Assembly: GCA_030065635.1 (NCBI GenBank)
Contig: JASJDJ010000002.1
Location: forward strand, 1 to 64,000
Reading direction: 5' to 3'
Length of the DNA: 64,000 nt
DNA from: Xenococcaceae cyanobacterium MO_188.B32
GTDB lineage: Bacteria > Cyanobacteriota > Cyanobacteriia > Cyanobacteriales > Xenococcaceae
The notes beneath the pieces are model-generated. The model saw nothing but the letters and a program-made list of their open reading frames with translations. It had not been told where the DNA came from and made no database searches. Shown in pieces: positions 16,301-25,331 of this stretch. The position numbers and the translations under genes are program-made. Position 1 is the stretch's first letter. Each line of letters opens with the position of its first letter.

Positions 16301-19157
16301 TGGGAGTTCCGCCTAAATTTTGATAGGTATTCCAGCGAATGAAATCAGCAGCATCGGTACGATAGTCTAGATTAAAATCGGTTTTTTTGGTGATACCCAC
16401 ATGAATATCCTTAAGACCAATTTGAGCATCGTTAACATTGACATTGTTGCGGAGCAAATCTACATTAGTTCCACCACGCTGGAGAAAAATTTCAATCTCA
16501 TTAAATAGAGAATAATTGGGGTCTTGGTTGCGTGGTAATTGATTAACCATTTCACTAGGGACATAGTAGTCACCAAGTCGATTATTACCCCATTGCTCAA
16601 TATTCGTTGTTCCCGTGCCCGATCGATCGCGCCATAAAACTAGATTAGTATATTCTCGATCGAGATCGGCTGCGGTCATGGTTGCCTCAAAGTAAGCTTT
16701 CTTTTGCGCTTCTTTCTGAGGATCGCTACCGTCAATTTCCTGATTTTCTACATTAGCAGTGAGTTGAACGCGATCGGTACTAGCGACATTAAGACTAACA
16801 AATCTGCTTTCGGTTTCAAAAGATAAATCGTGTCCGAAATCAGGAGGCGGAGTTAATTCGGGGTCAGCTTGCACCATCGCCACTTGGACGTGAAACCTTT
16901 CCCGTGAGTTTTTGGCAACATCACTAAAAGTTTGGTAGCGGACTACTGCTACTTCATCCAATTTATTGATGCCAAACTGTCTCTTTCCTGAAGGATGGGT
17001 AGTTTCTGGATCGGGAATATTAAAAACTAAGTTATCAGCAAAAGAACCCCCACCTTCAGCAATCCGATTAGATAAAGCAAAATCAAAGTTACGCTGGTTG
17101 GGAGGGCGAAAAGCTATGCCCGAACCATTAATTGTCCAGTAATCAGAAGTATCTGCTGCAAAAGCACCAGTAGTAAAATCTTCATCAACGATAACCCCTG
17201 CACCTAGAGAATTGGGGCTAGTCAAGGCGATCGCTTCTGTGGGTGTACTAACTCCCGTATTAGTACGATCTACGATAACTCCTGCACCTAAAGAAGTAGG
17301 GCTAGTCAAGGCGATCGCCTCTGTGGGTTTACTCGCTCCCGTATTGCTATCATCACTTTGAATCGCTACAACTCTGTAGCGGAGAGCCCGATCTCTTGGT
17401 GCCATAAAATCTACCCATGCTTGTTGATTATGAATTGAACCCATACTCTGGCGAGGTCGATAAGCGATGGTTGTCCATTCACCACCCTCTATACTTCGTT
17501 CGACTCGAAAACCAATTTCATTAGTTGTTGTATCTTCCCAAGTAATCAAGACACTATCTTCTTCTGGCTGTACTTTTGCCGTTACCTTAATTGGTGCAGA
17601 AACTGAACCTAGAGGATCGGCAGTAATTACATCCCTAATGCCTCCAGCGTCAGTCCTTATACCACCCTCCGCATTATTAGCAATAAAAGCACTATCAATC
17701 AGATCGTTATTACCTGCTTTAGCATGACCTACCCATCCAGGGGTTTGATTCCAAGCACTGAGATGACCGTAATTATGTACATCGTAACCACCAAAATAAC
17801 CTGCTTCTCCAGAACCCTGAAGGTGAGTATTATTAGTTATCGCCACAGAATTAATGTCCGTACCACCGTGACGCTGCCACAAAATTCCCTCACCATCATT
17901 ACCAGGATCGGAACCAGTATTATTTAAGGTGTTACGATCGACCCAGATCGCTTTACCACTAAGATCGAAGGCGCGGGAAAGATTATCTGAAACCGAACCA
18001 CTACCCCCAGCTTGACTTTCTCTATAGCCATCTAGAGTAAGTTCATAAGTACCATCAAGACCATAAATAGCGGGAACATTTTCGGTTAAATATTCTCTTT
18101 CATTATGATTATTCCGAACAGTCATCCAAGTACCTGAAAGATCGTAACCTTTGTGACCGTGATTCCCAACCCAGTTATCTATAACCGCTACCCCTTCAGC
18201 ATAGTAACCAGCATCACTTTGATATGCCCCTAACATACTTTTATTGACATCGATACCGAGAGTTTTACCGTAATCAAACAATAAAGTACTTTCTGAATGG
18301 TTGTTAGTAATTTGATTGTATTTAAAGTTTTTCGTGCTAGGAGGTAAAGTATTATTAGCAACTAAGACTCGCGAACCATAAACGCCAATACGCGGTCCAA
18401 ATTTGGCCATGTAAAAGCCATCTTTGCCAAACCCTTCATCGATCGCATTATTAATAACTGCCGAATCTGTAAAACTACTACCAAAAACTAAACGACCTTT
18501 ACCTATACCCACTTCTGTACCCGATGTAGGCGAACCAGCAAAAGCATCCCAGGGATGAGTACCATCGGGTATGCGATTTGCCCAACTTGGTTTAACGCGA
18601 TCGCTTTTCCAACCCCCAGCAGTCGCCCAAGTTTCGCCCCATTCTCGCTCTGGTCCCCACCATAATGTTCCGCCAACCACATTAACCCAGACAAGTCCAA
18701 CATTGCTTACATCTTCGCTCGATTCATTTTCTGTGGGCATCAAGCCAATAAAATTCCAGTCGCGAGGAACTTCACCGCCTGCTTTGGTTTGCCAGGGAAA
18801 TTTAAAAGTGGTTAGCAAGTCTAAATTGCCATCATCTCTGGCAATGTTATCTTCTATAGGTGTAGCACCACGAATAACTACACCACTTTTGAGCATCAAT
18901 CCCCGACCATTGAAACCATCAGCGGGCATGGCAGAAAAATCATACTCGCCAGGAGGATAATATAGTACTCCACCTCCTTGGGCGTATAATTCATCCCGTG
19001 CATTTTCAAATTTGGCAAAATCATCAGAACCATTAGTATAAGTTCCCATATCGATCGTGTTATCCCACTTAATCTCATCAGTCCAGGCAGGATAGCCATC
19101 ATTGCCGTTGTAATAAGTCGCGATCGGATTATCTGTCGGTACTTTAGCCATCATCAT
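13347..19157 (-). CDS. Very large multidomain polysaccharide-active protein (beta-helix, FN3, dockerin-like, alpha/alpha-toroid, Ig)
   Basis: About 1,936 residues from an ATG at 19157 (MMMAKVPTDNP); a TTG at 19223 would add 22 residues but gives no clear signal peptide. The order below is in residues from 19223. A pectate-lyase-like right-handed beta-helix fills about 25-530 (GGGVLYYPPGEYDFS, then many N-rich turns). An FN3 domain is at about 535-630. Two 28-residue tandem repeats follow, then a beta-rich region. A dockerin-like calcium pair is at about 950-1000 (DYRTDAADFIRW and DADNDGDIDRDDL). A putative alpha/alpha-toroid plus beta-sandwich of lyase or hydrolase type fills about 1015-1740 (REWDSPNYFAWTAAANL). 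An Ig-like domain is at 1790-1935. A role in processing sheath or exopolysaccharide is inference. Confidence 0.75.
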   Translation of the reverse strand: MMMAKVPTDNPIATYYNGNDGYPAWTDEIKWDNTIDMGTYTNGSDDFAKFENARDELYAQGGGVLYYPPGEYDFSAMPADGFNGRGLMLKSGVVIRGATPIEDNIARDDGNLDLLTTFKFPWQTKAGGEVPRDWNFIGLMPTENESSEDVSNVGLVWVNVVGGTLWWGPEREWGETWATAGGWKSDRVKPSWANRIPDGTHPWDAFAGSPTSGTEVGIGKGRLVFGSSFTDSAVINNAIDEGFGKDGFYMAKFGPRIGVYGSRVLVANNTLPPSTKNFKYNQITNNHSESTLLFDYGKTLGIDVNKSMLGAYQSDAGYYAEGVAVIDNWVGNHGHKGYDLSGTWMTVRNNHNEREYLTENVPAIYGLDGTYELTLDGYRESQAGGSGSVSDNLSRAFDLSGKAIWVDRNTLNNTGSDPGNDGEGILWQRHGGTDINSVAITNNTHLQGSGEAGYFGGYDVHNYGHLSAWNQTPGWVGHAKAGNNDLIDSAFIANNAEGGIRTDAGGIRDVITADPLGSVSAPIKVTAKVQPEEDSVLITWEDTTTNEIGFRVERSIEGGEWTTIAYRPRQSMGSIHNQQAWVDFMAPRDRALRYRVVAIQSDDSNTGASKPTEAIALTSPTSLGAGVIVDRTNTGVSTPTEAIALTSPNSLGAGVIVDEDFTTGAFAADTSDYWTINGSGIAFRPPNQRNFDFALSNRIAEGGGSFADNLVFNIPDPETTHPSGKRQFGINKLDEVAVVRYQTFSDVAKNSRERFHVQVAMVQADPELTPPPDFGHDLSFETESRFVSLNVASTDRVQLTANVENQEIDGSDPQKEAQKKAYFEATMTAADLDREYTNLVLWRDRSGTGTTNIEQWGNNRLGDYYVPSEMVNQLPRNQDPNYSLFNEIEIFLQRGGTNVDLLRNNVNVNDAQIGLKDIHVGITKKTDFNLDYRTDAADFIRWNTYQNLGGTPTMQTGDADNDGDIDRDDLAQLQLYLGQIHDPNFAESQSVYTYNPDSALNNDYIIPNGSEEEPIFAYNRQTGELLVNTKGQALNAWIIRGQVANSVKPINNGNWWMQTVGNTQQWLDLDLNGFSSTELTPIATFAPGLNLNDFGKVEVGFATGGGRLVDVVAYNSYSSSSTVANELFFKKEIDGAEYIYVTPYPVSEQFLNTSWTEEQENEFIKRYNQVIAAQGSKTSYGGRFFEQEKRSYPRAMLSYIWGVANNNSNSIEQAKNFLQAGDVGGDSLSFLTQGVDYFPSFTLKTQVTKYFYFGQLSQSLGLDYLDSSYTDTMYLGADTWVDDNWVDAETGIAYSDPLWRPNPIYNPDKDPELVGGENWTPSGRNSWVDIRNTDNLEAMREVAIYLMAEETGNTVNRDRYAQNYLERVASNWQTGIREWDSPNYFAWTAAANLNMYDFAPEEGEGAKIKKAAKASLDQNFTAAALKYYRGGLGGTNLRNTTPQLPFNGSASFYHLYFGDSPLSDPDPDKSNSIHALLSSYRPPQAVVDLAQKDFSKHIEILATKSPYLEDIASKPSEPKTPAIDTPRYFETNYYGNTYHLGTLVAPDSPSDYQAELWNVTTFKLTVDNSVRGVDFFGANTSSLDLAASKNLEDRIAQYQNMALWLRPADGNSFYFMAPDPTLAPGGTGTVIQDEGIWFFQLENTWIALRPINLVFRTQANGVKNASEIEYVFDTVGDNYAGFALEIGEQGNSNQPGVFSDFDSFKNAVKSKTLDLSQLSQGDVTLNGTDGSFLRMIHNPLTDLPTVYRNSSQAYDFTDPDNFALYRSINQAPTAEIVGLTAGQNFSVGETVTINANASDTGNRGPIAMEWKQSSLSILSGTPDNPGWLFEEQLDDNLNVTWSEREATAEDYLGQIKRVEFWLNDELISEDRDNSDGWNVDWNPDAPGDYILQVRAIDNDAQIGWSKPLEVSVTDSEIDKNGLEIGELFTSFSDSIF
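17188..17355 (-). repeat. 84-bp tandem duplication inside the large protein gene
   Basis: Copies at 17188-17271 and 17272-17355 are close in sequence and each contains a HIP1 octamer (GCGATCGC). They encode two 28-residue units ending in SLGAGVIVD; the unit shared with the FN3 tail is PTEAIALTSP. The duplication is in frame. Confidence 0.85.
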
Positions 19158-19421
19158 TGATTGGAATTGTTGATAGTTAAAATGAAATAAGATAATAGTG
19201 GAGATAAACAAATAAAATGACAAGTAATACTGAATTAAATAAGGATAAATTGAAGATAGAAGGTTTTATTGTCAAAAATCTCAATATACAAAAAAATTCT
19301 CAGGCAAACTACTTTTGAGAGAGCAGACCCATAGAAGTAATATACAGAATATCTTTCCGCTCAAAAATTACCTTTATTAATATTTATAATTGGATAACTT
19401 GGATAACTTATTTATTACCTA

Positions 19422-21584
19422 TTAACGCTCCATAGCTTTACTAGTAACTTGCTCGACAGCTACAAATTGCGTAGAAGCATGAACTAATGATAGTAAAGGG
19501 CCTGTTTGTTCTGTACCGTTGACTCCTAAATCGCTGTGACATAGGAAAACTCTTTCTTCTGCCCTAGCTAATAAATCTCTGACGATACGCTGCAAACGCT
19601 GTTTATCCATCTCATAATCATCCTCTGGCATCCAACTACGTCCAGACCATTCTTGCAGAAATAGAGGTGCTGCAAAGAGGGTAGCTGCACCGCCTTTATT
19701 CCAAAAATGAGAAGATACATCGAGCCAAAATTGCCAGCGATGAGAAGAACGAAGGGAACGATATTGGAAAATATTAGCTAGGGTAACAGCACCTTGTTGA
19801 GTAGGAAATTGACGTAAGGGTAGAGGGTTAGCCGTAATTGTACCTCGGCGTAATAGTTGGATAAATTGAGCAACAGTAGCAGTTTGCGATTGGAAACTAG
19901 GTTCATTTTGTCGCAGTCTACGATCGACTTCCCAAAAATGTTGGGCAGTTTCCATCAATTCTCTTAATGCAGCTAAAAGATCGTAAGGTAAATCAATAGT
20001 ATTGCTAAAAAAGTGTTGAATGGCTCGGTCTAGTAACAAGATAGGATTGAGCCGAGATTGTTCTTGTAGTTGAGATTTGTGTTTCTCAATCCAAAGAGCG
20101 ATCGCGCTGTAAGCTTTACCTGCTTTATGTCCTAATCTGTCCCAACGAGAAAAAGATTCTATTGGTAATAAATAAGGTCGATCGGGATCGATATGATAGC
20201 AGTAATCGGCAAGTAACCCTGCCCGCACTGGATCGATATCTGGTATTAATTTTTCTGCTACCGATCGACGAGAGAGAATTACTAACATTTCAGCAATGGC
20301 ATCGCGATCGACTAATCTGCCCAAACCTGGATAAACTAGAGCTAGAAGAGTAAGTAAGGCTCTAATGGCAGGAGAACTAATTAAAGGACGTTGTTCGCTA
20401 AGAGGTTCGACGGGAATATCTCTAGCAGAAAGCATTTCGATTAAACTATAACGAGCAATTTCATCTAAACCAGGAGCAATCAGAGCTATTTCTGCTGGTT
20501 GTATTTCTCCTTGTTTAACTGCTTGAATGATTATATCGGCAGTTGTTCTTAATAGTTCTGCGCGAGAGATAGTTTGAATAGACTGTATCGAGTCTGGCAG
20601 AATACTAGGGAAAAAAGATTCACTACCTAAATTAGTTATGGTAGTGGCTAACTCTGGAAGTAATCCTCTATCTAGTGAGGGTAATTCTTCAATCTGACAA
20701 CGGCTAGCTAAACCTTCTAAGTAATTAGGATCGGCATTTAAACCCAAGCGGATTTTGCCGTCGGGGTTATAAGTAAAGACAGCAAATGCACCGCGATCGA
20801 TTAATAATTCAAATAAATCTCTGGCGATCGCTGGATAGTCATCGACATCATCAGCAAAAATAGCTTGATAACGGCGTACTAAATGCGATCTATAAGTAGG
20901 ATTGGGTAGTAAATAACGCCAATACAATTCATAAATAATGCCATAACTCAGCAATCCTCTCTGCAAGCACCAATAACGCCAATCTAGCAGCAATTGACCC
21001 ATTTTTTGCCACGATCGGCTATTTAATTGATTTTTTGGCTTATTGACTGCAACATCTAATTCTAAGTTAGGTAAACTCTCTTCTAAAATTGTGGGGATGT
21101 CTTCGGCGGGGATACCGCTTGCTCCTGCTAGTTGTAATAAATCTAAAGTTTGACGCACTAAGCGATATTCACTAACAGTTTGAATTAAAATATCCCACTC
21201 AGGTCGATCGCGCCATAATTTTGTGGCTAATTCTTGTTCTGTTTCTGGACGTAATCTGAGGGGAAATTGGGCTTTTAGCTTTAGTTGTTCAAATAATAAG
21301 GGCCAAAATAGCATTACCTCATCGGAAATAAAGCCTACGGGAGTTTTACAGATAACAGGATAAGTACCCTCTACCGCTAAAGACAAGCGATCGGCTAATT
21401 TGCGTCGGTTATTATTATTAGCAGCAAAAACTAATATAGCTGAAGTTAACTGTCTCTGAGGAAGGACTTGCCGAGATTTCTTGACTGGTTGAGTCAATTG
21501 TTTTCTCACCCATTTACAAAACTCTTGAGTCAAACGAGAGGTTTTACCCGTGCGAGATGTTCCTGTTATCCAAAGCATTGCCAA
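19422..21584 (-). CDS. P-loop protein of UvrD/AddB-like type (cyanobacterial recombination-associated family)
   Basis: 720 residues. A Walker A motif is at the extreme N terminus (GTSRTGKT, residues 8-15) and a Walker B-like IFADDVDD at about residue 240. The stretch ILVFAANNNNRRKL resembles helicase motif Ia, and the layout recalls the AddB/RecB-like inactive helicase subunits; these proteins are often annotated as 'recombinase family' in cyanobacteria. Motif III-VI helicase residues are not clear, and no nuclease Cys cluster is visible, so it may act as a structural or regulatory ATPase in DNA repair. Biochemical function is not known to me. Confidence 0.6.
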   Translation of the reverse strand: MAMLWITGTSRTGKTSRLTQEFCKWVRKQLTQPVKKSRQVLPQRQLTSAILVFAANNNNRRKLADRLSLAVEGTYPVICKTPVGFISDEVMLFWPLLFEQLKLKAQFPLRLRPETEQELATKLWRDRPEWDILIQTVSEYRLVRQTLDLLQLAGASGIPAEDIPTILEESLPNLELDVAVNKPKNQLNSRSWQKMGQLLLDWRYWCLQRGLLSYGIIYELYWRYLLPNPTYRSHLVRRYQAIFADDVDDYPAIARDLFELLIDRGAFAVFTYNPDGKIRLGLNADPNYLEGLASRCQIEELPSLDRGLLPELATTITNLGSESFFPSILPDSIQSIQTISRAELLRTTADIIIQAVKQGEIQPAEIALIAPGLDEIARYSLIEMLSARDIPVEPLSEQRPLISSPAIRALLTLLALVYPGLGRLVDRDAIAEMLVILSRRSVAEKLIPDIDPVRAGLLADYCYHIDPDRPYLLPIESFSRWDRLGHKAGKAYSAIALWIEKHKSQLQEQSRLNPILLLDRAIQHFFSNTIDLPYDLLAALRELMETAQHFWEVDRRLRQNEPSFQSQTATVAQFIQLLRRGTITANPLPLRQFPTQQGAVTLANIFQYRSLRSSHRWQFWLDVSSHFWNKGGAATLFAAPLFLQEWSGRSWMPEDDYEMDKQRLQRIVRDLLARAEERVFLCHSDLGVNGTEQTGPLLSLVHASTQFVAVEQVTSKAMER

Positions 21585-21622
21585 ATTGTAGGACGTACCT
21601 AGTACTTATCTACTAATAAATA

Positions 21623-22282
21623 TTAATCTATATAATCTACTACATCTTCAGTCGCATAACGAACTTTGGGCATGGTAGCGTATTTATCGTCAGCTGCTCT
21701 ATATCCAGCAGGGCAAACTACTACAGCACTATAACCTTGTTTGTCTAATCCTAAAACCTCATCATACTTGGCAGGAATAAATCCTTCCATAGGACAGGTA
21801 TCGATACCTAAAATGGCTGCACAAGTCATATAGAATCCTAAAGCAATATATGTCTGTCTAGCTGCCCATTCGTTTACATTTAAGGGATAAGGAGGATTTT
21901 TTAAATATCCTTTGACCATATCAGCATACCCTTGGAGATCGGATACAGGAATCCCCCGAACTTCAGACATTCTGGCTACATAGCGATCGATATCTTGATT
22001 ATCTACATCTTTTTTAATCGCCAAAACTACCAAATGAGAAGCTTCTACAACCTGTTTTTGTCCCCAAGAATGTTCTAATAATCGATCGCGAATTTGAGGA
22101 CTTCTAACTACAAAGAATTTCCAAGGTTGCAAGCCAAAAGAAGAAGGAGAAAGAACCAAGCTTTGTTCTAGAGTTTTCCAAACCGACTCAGGAATCTTTT
22201 TGGTTGGGTCAAACTTTTTAGTCGCGTAACGCCAGTAAAGTTGCTCTATAACTTGTTCTGGTGTTGATAATGTAATAGTCAT
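21623..22282 (-). CDS. Nitroreductase-family NAD(P)H-dependent flavin oxidoreductase
   Basis: 219 residues. FMN-binding features of the NfsB-like group are clear: RYATKKFDPTKKIPE at the N terminus, SPSSFGLQPWKFFVV, then LGIDTCPMEGFIPAKYDEVLGL and a C-terminal YRAADDKYATMPKVR. Such enzymes are FMN homodimers that reduce nitro compounds, quinones or related acceptors with NAD(P)H; the natural substrate cannot be told. It lies downstream of the ABC operon on the same strand but about 165 bp away, with a repeat region between. Confidence 0.88.
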   Translation of the reverse strand: MTITLSTPEQVIEQLYWRYATKKFDPTKKIPESVWKTLEQSLVLSPSSFGLQPWKFFVVRSPQIRDRLLEHSWGQKQVVEASHLVVLAIKKDVDNQDIDRYVARMSEVRGIPVSDLQGYADMVKGYLKNPPYPLNVNEWAARQTYIALGFYMTCAAILGIDTCPMEGFIPAKYDEVLGLDKQGYSAVVVCPAGYRAADDKYATMPKVRYATEDVVDYID

Positions 22283-22334
22283 AGCAAATAAAGTAAGGGT
22301 TTGCTGTTTTTATAATAGGATAAAGACAAAAGTT

Positions 22335-22435
22335 TCTATAGCCGTCCGCACCCTCCGACAGCACGGACAACAAGACCGTGCTTTGGTGACGGTATGTGGG
22401 CGATCGCGCAGTGCCAGGCTACGCCCGATCGCAAT
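22335..22435. repeat. Palindrome-rich repeat with HIP1 sites
   Basis: Between the nitroreductase gene and the ABC operon is a GC-rich patch with a GCACGG/CCGTGC inverted repeat (about 22354-22375) and a GCGATCGCGCAGTGCC-type segment closed by CGATCGC. Such patches are dispersed repeats in many cyanobacteria. A terminator role for the ABC operon is possible, but no T-run is seen. Confidence 0.4.
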
Positions 22436-22448
22436 ATCCAGTAAACTA

Positions 22449-23468
22449 CTAACCATAATAAAATTCGGCATTGGGCAATTTGCCCTGTAGTAGCTTAGGA
22501 TTTTTTTCCATCAGACGGGAAAACCAAAACTCTAAATCTTCTTGTGCTTCAACCGCCGTAACCATTTCTAGAGGTGTTTTCGCCAGGGAACGTTCAATTA
22601 CAGGTGCTTTCAATCCCAGAGATTTTGCTCCCAGTTGGGCTGCTTCAGAAGGGTTTTTAATTACCCAAGTAGTAGCATTTTTCAGTTCTAATTGCACTGC
22701 CTGAATTACTTCTGGATGCTGCTCGATAAGAGACGTTAAAGCTAAAGTTCCAGCTTGAGGAATACGGGGTTGTCGCCCAGTTGCTTTTCCCCATTCTTCC
22801 TGAAGATTCAACACGGTGCGTACTGGTGTACCTTTATTTTGACCTTGAATTTCGGCACTGCTACCTGCTGGTTCGGCAAGAAGGGCAACATCTCCTTCTC
22901 TAGCTAACAAGAACTGAACTGCTTGGGTAAAGTCAGTTGTATATTGAATGTCTAGCTCCTGTTCTGGATTTAATCCATTTTCACCAGCGAGATAAAAGAA
23001 TAATTGCGCTGGCAACCCTCCTCGGAAGGGAATCAAAATCTTTTTGCCTTTCAAATCTTCCCAACTGCTGATACTTTCATCTCCACTCCAGAGATACAAT
23101 ACGCCCCAGATTAAAACGTTGAGTAGCTTGAGGGGAACACCTCGCTGATAGAGATTCGCTGCTAAGGATGTAGGAGTAGCGGATATTTGCAGTTGACCAG
23201 AAACCATCTCGGCGCGGAGTTGGTCATGGGTTTTCCAAAGACGGAAATCAACTTCTCGCGCTAGAGATTGAATCTTCGGTTGTTCCGATAAGTACGCCAG
23301 CAGCACTGTAATTACAATGGGAGAACCCCCAATAGTTAATTTTCCTAGCTGTTGGTTCTGAGATGGAGAGGAATTTATACTATTACATCCCCACAGGTGA
23401 GAGGTTAACGTTAACCCTGTAGTTGCTGTAAGGAATTGTAAAAAACGACGGCGGTCAGAGGGAAACAT
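22449..23468 (-). CDS. ABC transporter substrate-binding lipoprotein, NitT/TauT type
   Basis: 339 residues. The N terminus has a twin-arginine-like motif (SDRRRFLQFL) and a hydrophobic run ending at a lipobox-like LWGC, suggesting export and lipidation. The body has the SsuA/ThiY-type two-lobed fold: SWEDLKGKKILIPFRGGLPAQL and the hinge following QAVQFLLAREGDVALLAEPAGS. Ligands for this family include nitrate, sulfonates, bicarbonate and pyrimidine precursors, so the substrate is open. It forms an operon with the ATPase and permease (27- and 23-bp gaps), though it is the last gene. Confidence 0.82.
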   Translation of the reverse strand: MFPSDRRRFLQFLTATTGLTLTSHLWGCNSINSSPSQNQQLGKLTIGGSPIVITVLLAYLSEQPKIQSLAREVDFRLWKTHDQLRAEMVSGQLQISATPTSLAANLYQRGVPLKLLNVLIWGVLYLWSGDESISSWEDLKGKKILIPFRGGLPAQLFFYLAGENGLNPEQELDIQYTTDFTQAVQFLLAREGDVALLAEPAGSSAEIQGQNKGTPVRTVLNLQEEWGKATGRQPRIPQAGTLALTSLIEQHPEVIQAVQLELKNATTWVIKNPSEAAQLGAKSLGLKAPVIERSLAKTPLEMVTAVEAQEDLEFWFSRLMEKNPKLLQGKLPNAEFYYG

Positions 23469-23475
23469 AATAAAT

Positions 23476-23503
23476 CAGTGAGCAGTTATCAGTTATCAGT
23501 TAC
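23476..23503. repeat. Heptamer repeats (CAGTTAT type)
   Basis: Four 7-bp units (CAGTGAG, CAGTTAT, CAGTTAT, CAGTTAC) fill the gap between the ABC ATPase and binding-protein genes; the array even supplies the ATPase stop codon. It belongs to the short tandemly repeated class seen elsewhere in the window. Confidence 0.7.
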
Positions 23504-24254
23504 TTTTGATGAAGTTAGGATGAGAAGCAATATTGTTCAGACGAAAGCATCTGCTGACTTGGGGTAGGCTGAGAAGTTGCGTAATTTCTCGATAGATATA
23601 GGCTTCATCTCTCACAACAGGAGATAGAGAAGATTGCCACTGATGTACTATCCGACTGGGAGAAGGTGACATTACTAAAATGCGATCGCCCAAGCGGACG
23701 GCTTCAGCCAGGTCATGGGAGATAATACAGGCTGCTAAATTGCGATCGCCTAATAATTTCAGTAATATTTCTTGAAATTCCCTTCTTCTGCCTACATCTA
23801 AGCCTTTGAATGGTTCATCTAGCAGGAGTAAATCGGGATTAATTGCCAAAGCTCTACCCAAAGCTACGCGCTGTTGCATTCCGCCACTAAGTTGATGGGG
23901 GTAATGATTAAGGGCTTGCTCTAAACCAAGCTGTTGTGCCAACTTTTGAGAATAGCGGTCGCGTTTTACTTGGGAAATACCTTGAGCTTTGAGTCCAAAA
24001 GCGAGATTTTGTTGAGTAGTTAGCCAGGGAAGCAGTCGGGGTTCTTGAAAAACGTAGCCAGTACCTGTAAACGTGTTATTCACTACACCAGAATTGGCAG
24101 TTATCAACCCCGCAGCAATTTTCATTAGAGTAGTTTTCCCACAACCAGAAGGTCCCGTTATGCAAAGGATTTGTCCTGGTGCTAGAGTGAGACTGACCCC
24201 ATCAAGAACGAGGTTAGGATCGTATTTGTAGTAGATGCGCTCGAGAACTAACAA
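23496..24254 (-). CDS. ABC transporter ATP-binding protein, nitrate/sulfonate type
   Basis: 252 residues with all ABC motifs: Walker A GPSGCGKTT (about 34-42), Q-loop VFQEPRLLPW, signature LSGGMQQR, Walker B LLLLDEPFKGLD and the H-loop IISHDLAEAV. It resembles SsuB/TauB/NrtD ATPases. It energises uptake through the neighbouring permease. The C terminus past residue 210 is variable and ends in the heptamer array, so the last few residues may be repeat-derived. Confidence 0.9.
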   Translation of the reverse strand: MLVLERIYYKYDPNLVLDGVSLTLAPGQILCITGPSGCGKTTLMKIAAGLITANSGVVNNTFTGTGYVFQEPRLLPWLTTQQNLAFGLKAQGISQVKRDRYSQKLAQQLGLEQALNHYPHQLSGGMQQRVALGRALAINPDLLLLDEPFKGLDVGRRREFQEILLKLLGDRNLAACIISHDLAEAVRLGDRILVMSPSPSRIVHQWQSSLSPVVRDEAYIYREITQLLSLPQVSRCFRLNNIASHPNFIKSN

Positions 24255-24277
24255 AGTTGAGAAAATTTAAAATATAT

Positions 24278-25105
24278 TTATTTAATATTCACTGTCATTT
24301 GGCTATGTTGCCAAGGTTCTAATTTTCGATGCAAAGGACGCAAAAGCAGATACTCAGACACCCAAATCGAGAGTACCACGACCGCTATCCAAGCCATGAC
24401 TTCATCGGTATCTAGGTTAATACGAGCTAGATTTAACTCCGCCCCAATGCCCATATCGGAAGATAATAGTTCTGCCATTACTGCTACTCGCCATGCCAAT
24501 CCCAGTCCTGCCACCAGAGAAGGAAAAATGTAAGAAAGTAAATGGGGCAAATAAAGATCGCTTAACAGCATATTTTGAGGCGTGCGAAACAGACTAGCCA
24601 TTTCTAACAAAGGAGTAGGAAAAGTTTGTATGGCTTCTACTGCACCCAAAAATATAATGGGTAAAGTAGTCACTGTAATAGTAAAAATGGGCACTCCATT
24701 GCCAGTACCAAACCACAGCAAAGCCAGGACAATCCAAGCAATAGGAGGAATACCCTGGAGTGCGCTAATAATGGGGCTAATTGCCTTTTTAAACCACAAT
24801 TTAATACCTGCTACAATGCCTAAAATAACTCCTAGTAAGAGAGCAAGAGTGAAAGCAGCCAGCAAATGAAAACTAGTAATTAAAAGAGCATTTTCTAATT
24901 TTCCCGTTGTAGCCAAACGCCAGATAGCAATCCCTGTTTCCCAGGGGGAAGGTAAAACTATAGAGCCATAGTGCATCGCCCCCAACTGCCATAAAATTAA
25001 AAAGATACCTAAACCAACTAGCTCAGGCAAAATAAGTTGCAAAGGACGCAGAGGATTTTTACTCCACAAAGTTGGGTTCATGGGATTTTTGATTGATATC
25101 CTCAT
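24278..25105 (-). CDS. ABC transporter permease, nitrate/sulfonate type
   Basis: 275 residues with about six transmembrane segments and the BPD_transp_1 EAA loop region (EMASLFRTPQNMLLSDLYLPHLLSYIFPSLVAG). The start MRISIKNPMNP is followed by a basic, Pro-rich cytosolic tail. It resembles SsuC/TauC/CmpB. First gene of the three-gene operon; its promoter must lie in the 226-bp region shared with the divergent porin gene, which suggests that solute crosses the outer membrane by that porin, as inference. Confidence 0.88.
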   Translation of the reverse strand: MRISIKNPMNPTLWSKNPLRPLQLILPELVGLGIFLILWQLGAMHYGSIVLPSPWETGIAIWRLATTGKLENALLITSFHLLAAFTLALLLGVILGIVAGIKLWFKKAISPIISALQGIPPIAWIVLALLWFGTGNGVPIFTITVTTLPIIFLGAVEAIQTFPTPLLEMASLFRTPQNMLLSDLYLPHLLSYIFPSLVAGLGLAWRVAVMAELLSSDMGIGAELNLARINLDTDEVMAWIAVVVLSIWVSEYLLLRPLHRKLEPWQHSQMTVNIK

Positions 25106-25331
25106 TAATCTTAGTAATGCTCGTATAAAAATTATCTTTTTGTCAAAAGACAGAACGTCAAACTTATACTATTTATCGTTCTACAGTGACTAAGGAGAGT
25201 TTTAGAACCGACTGTGACCAGTTGTCTTTTGACTCAGGCTGTTTTTGTTTTTTAGACTATCTCGATAGAAAACAATTCTCAGTTTTTAGTATTTTGCTAA
25301 AAACATTGAACTTAGGTGTGATGAGTCAATA

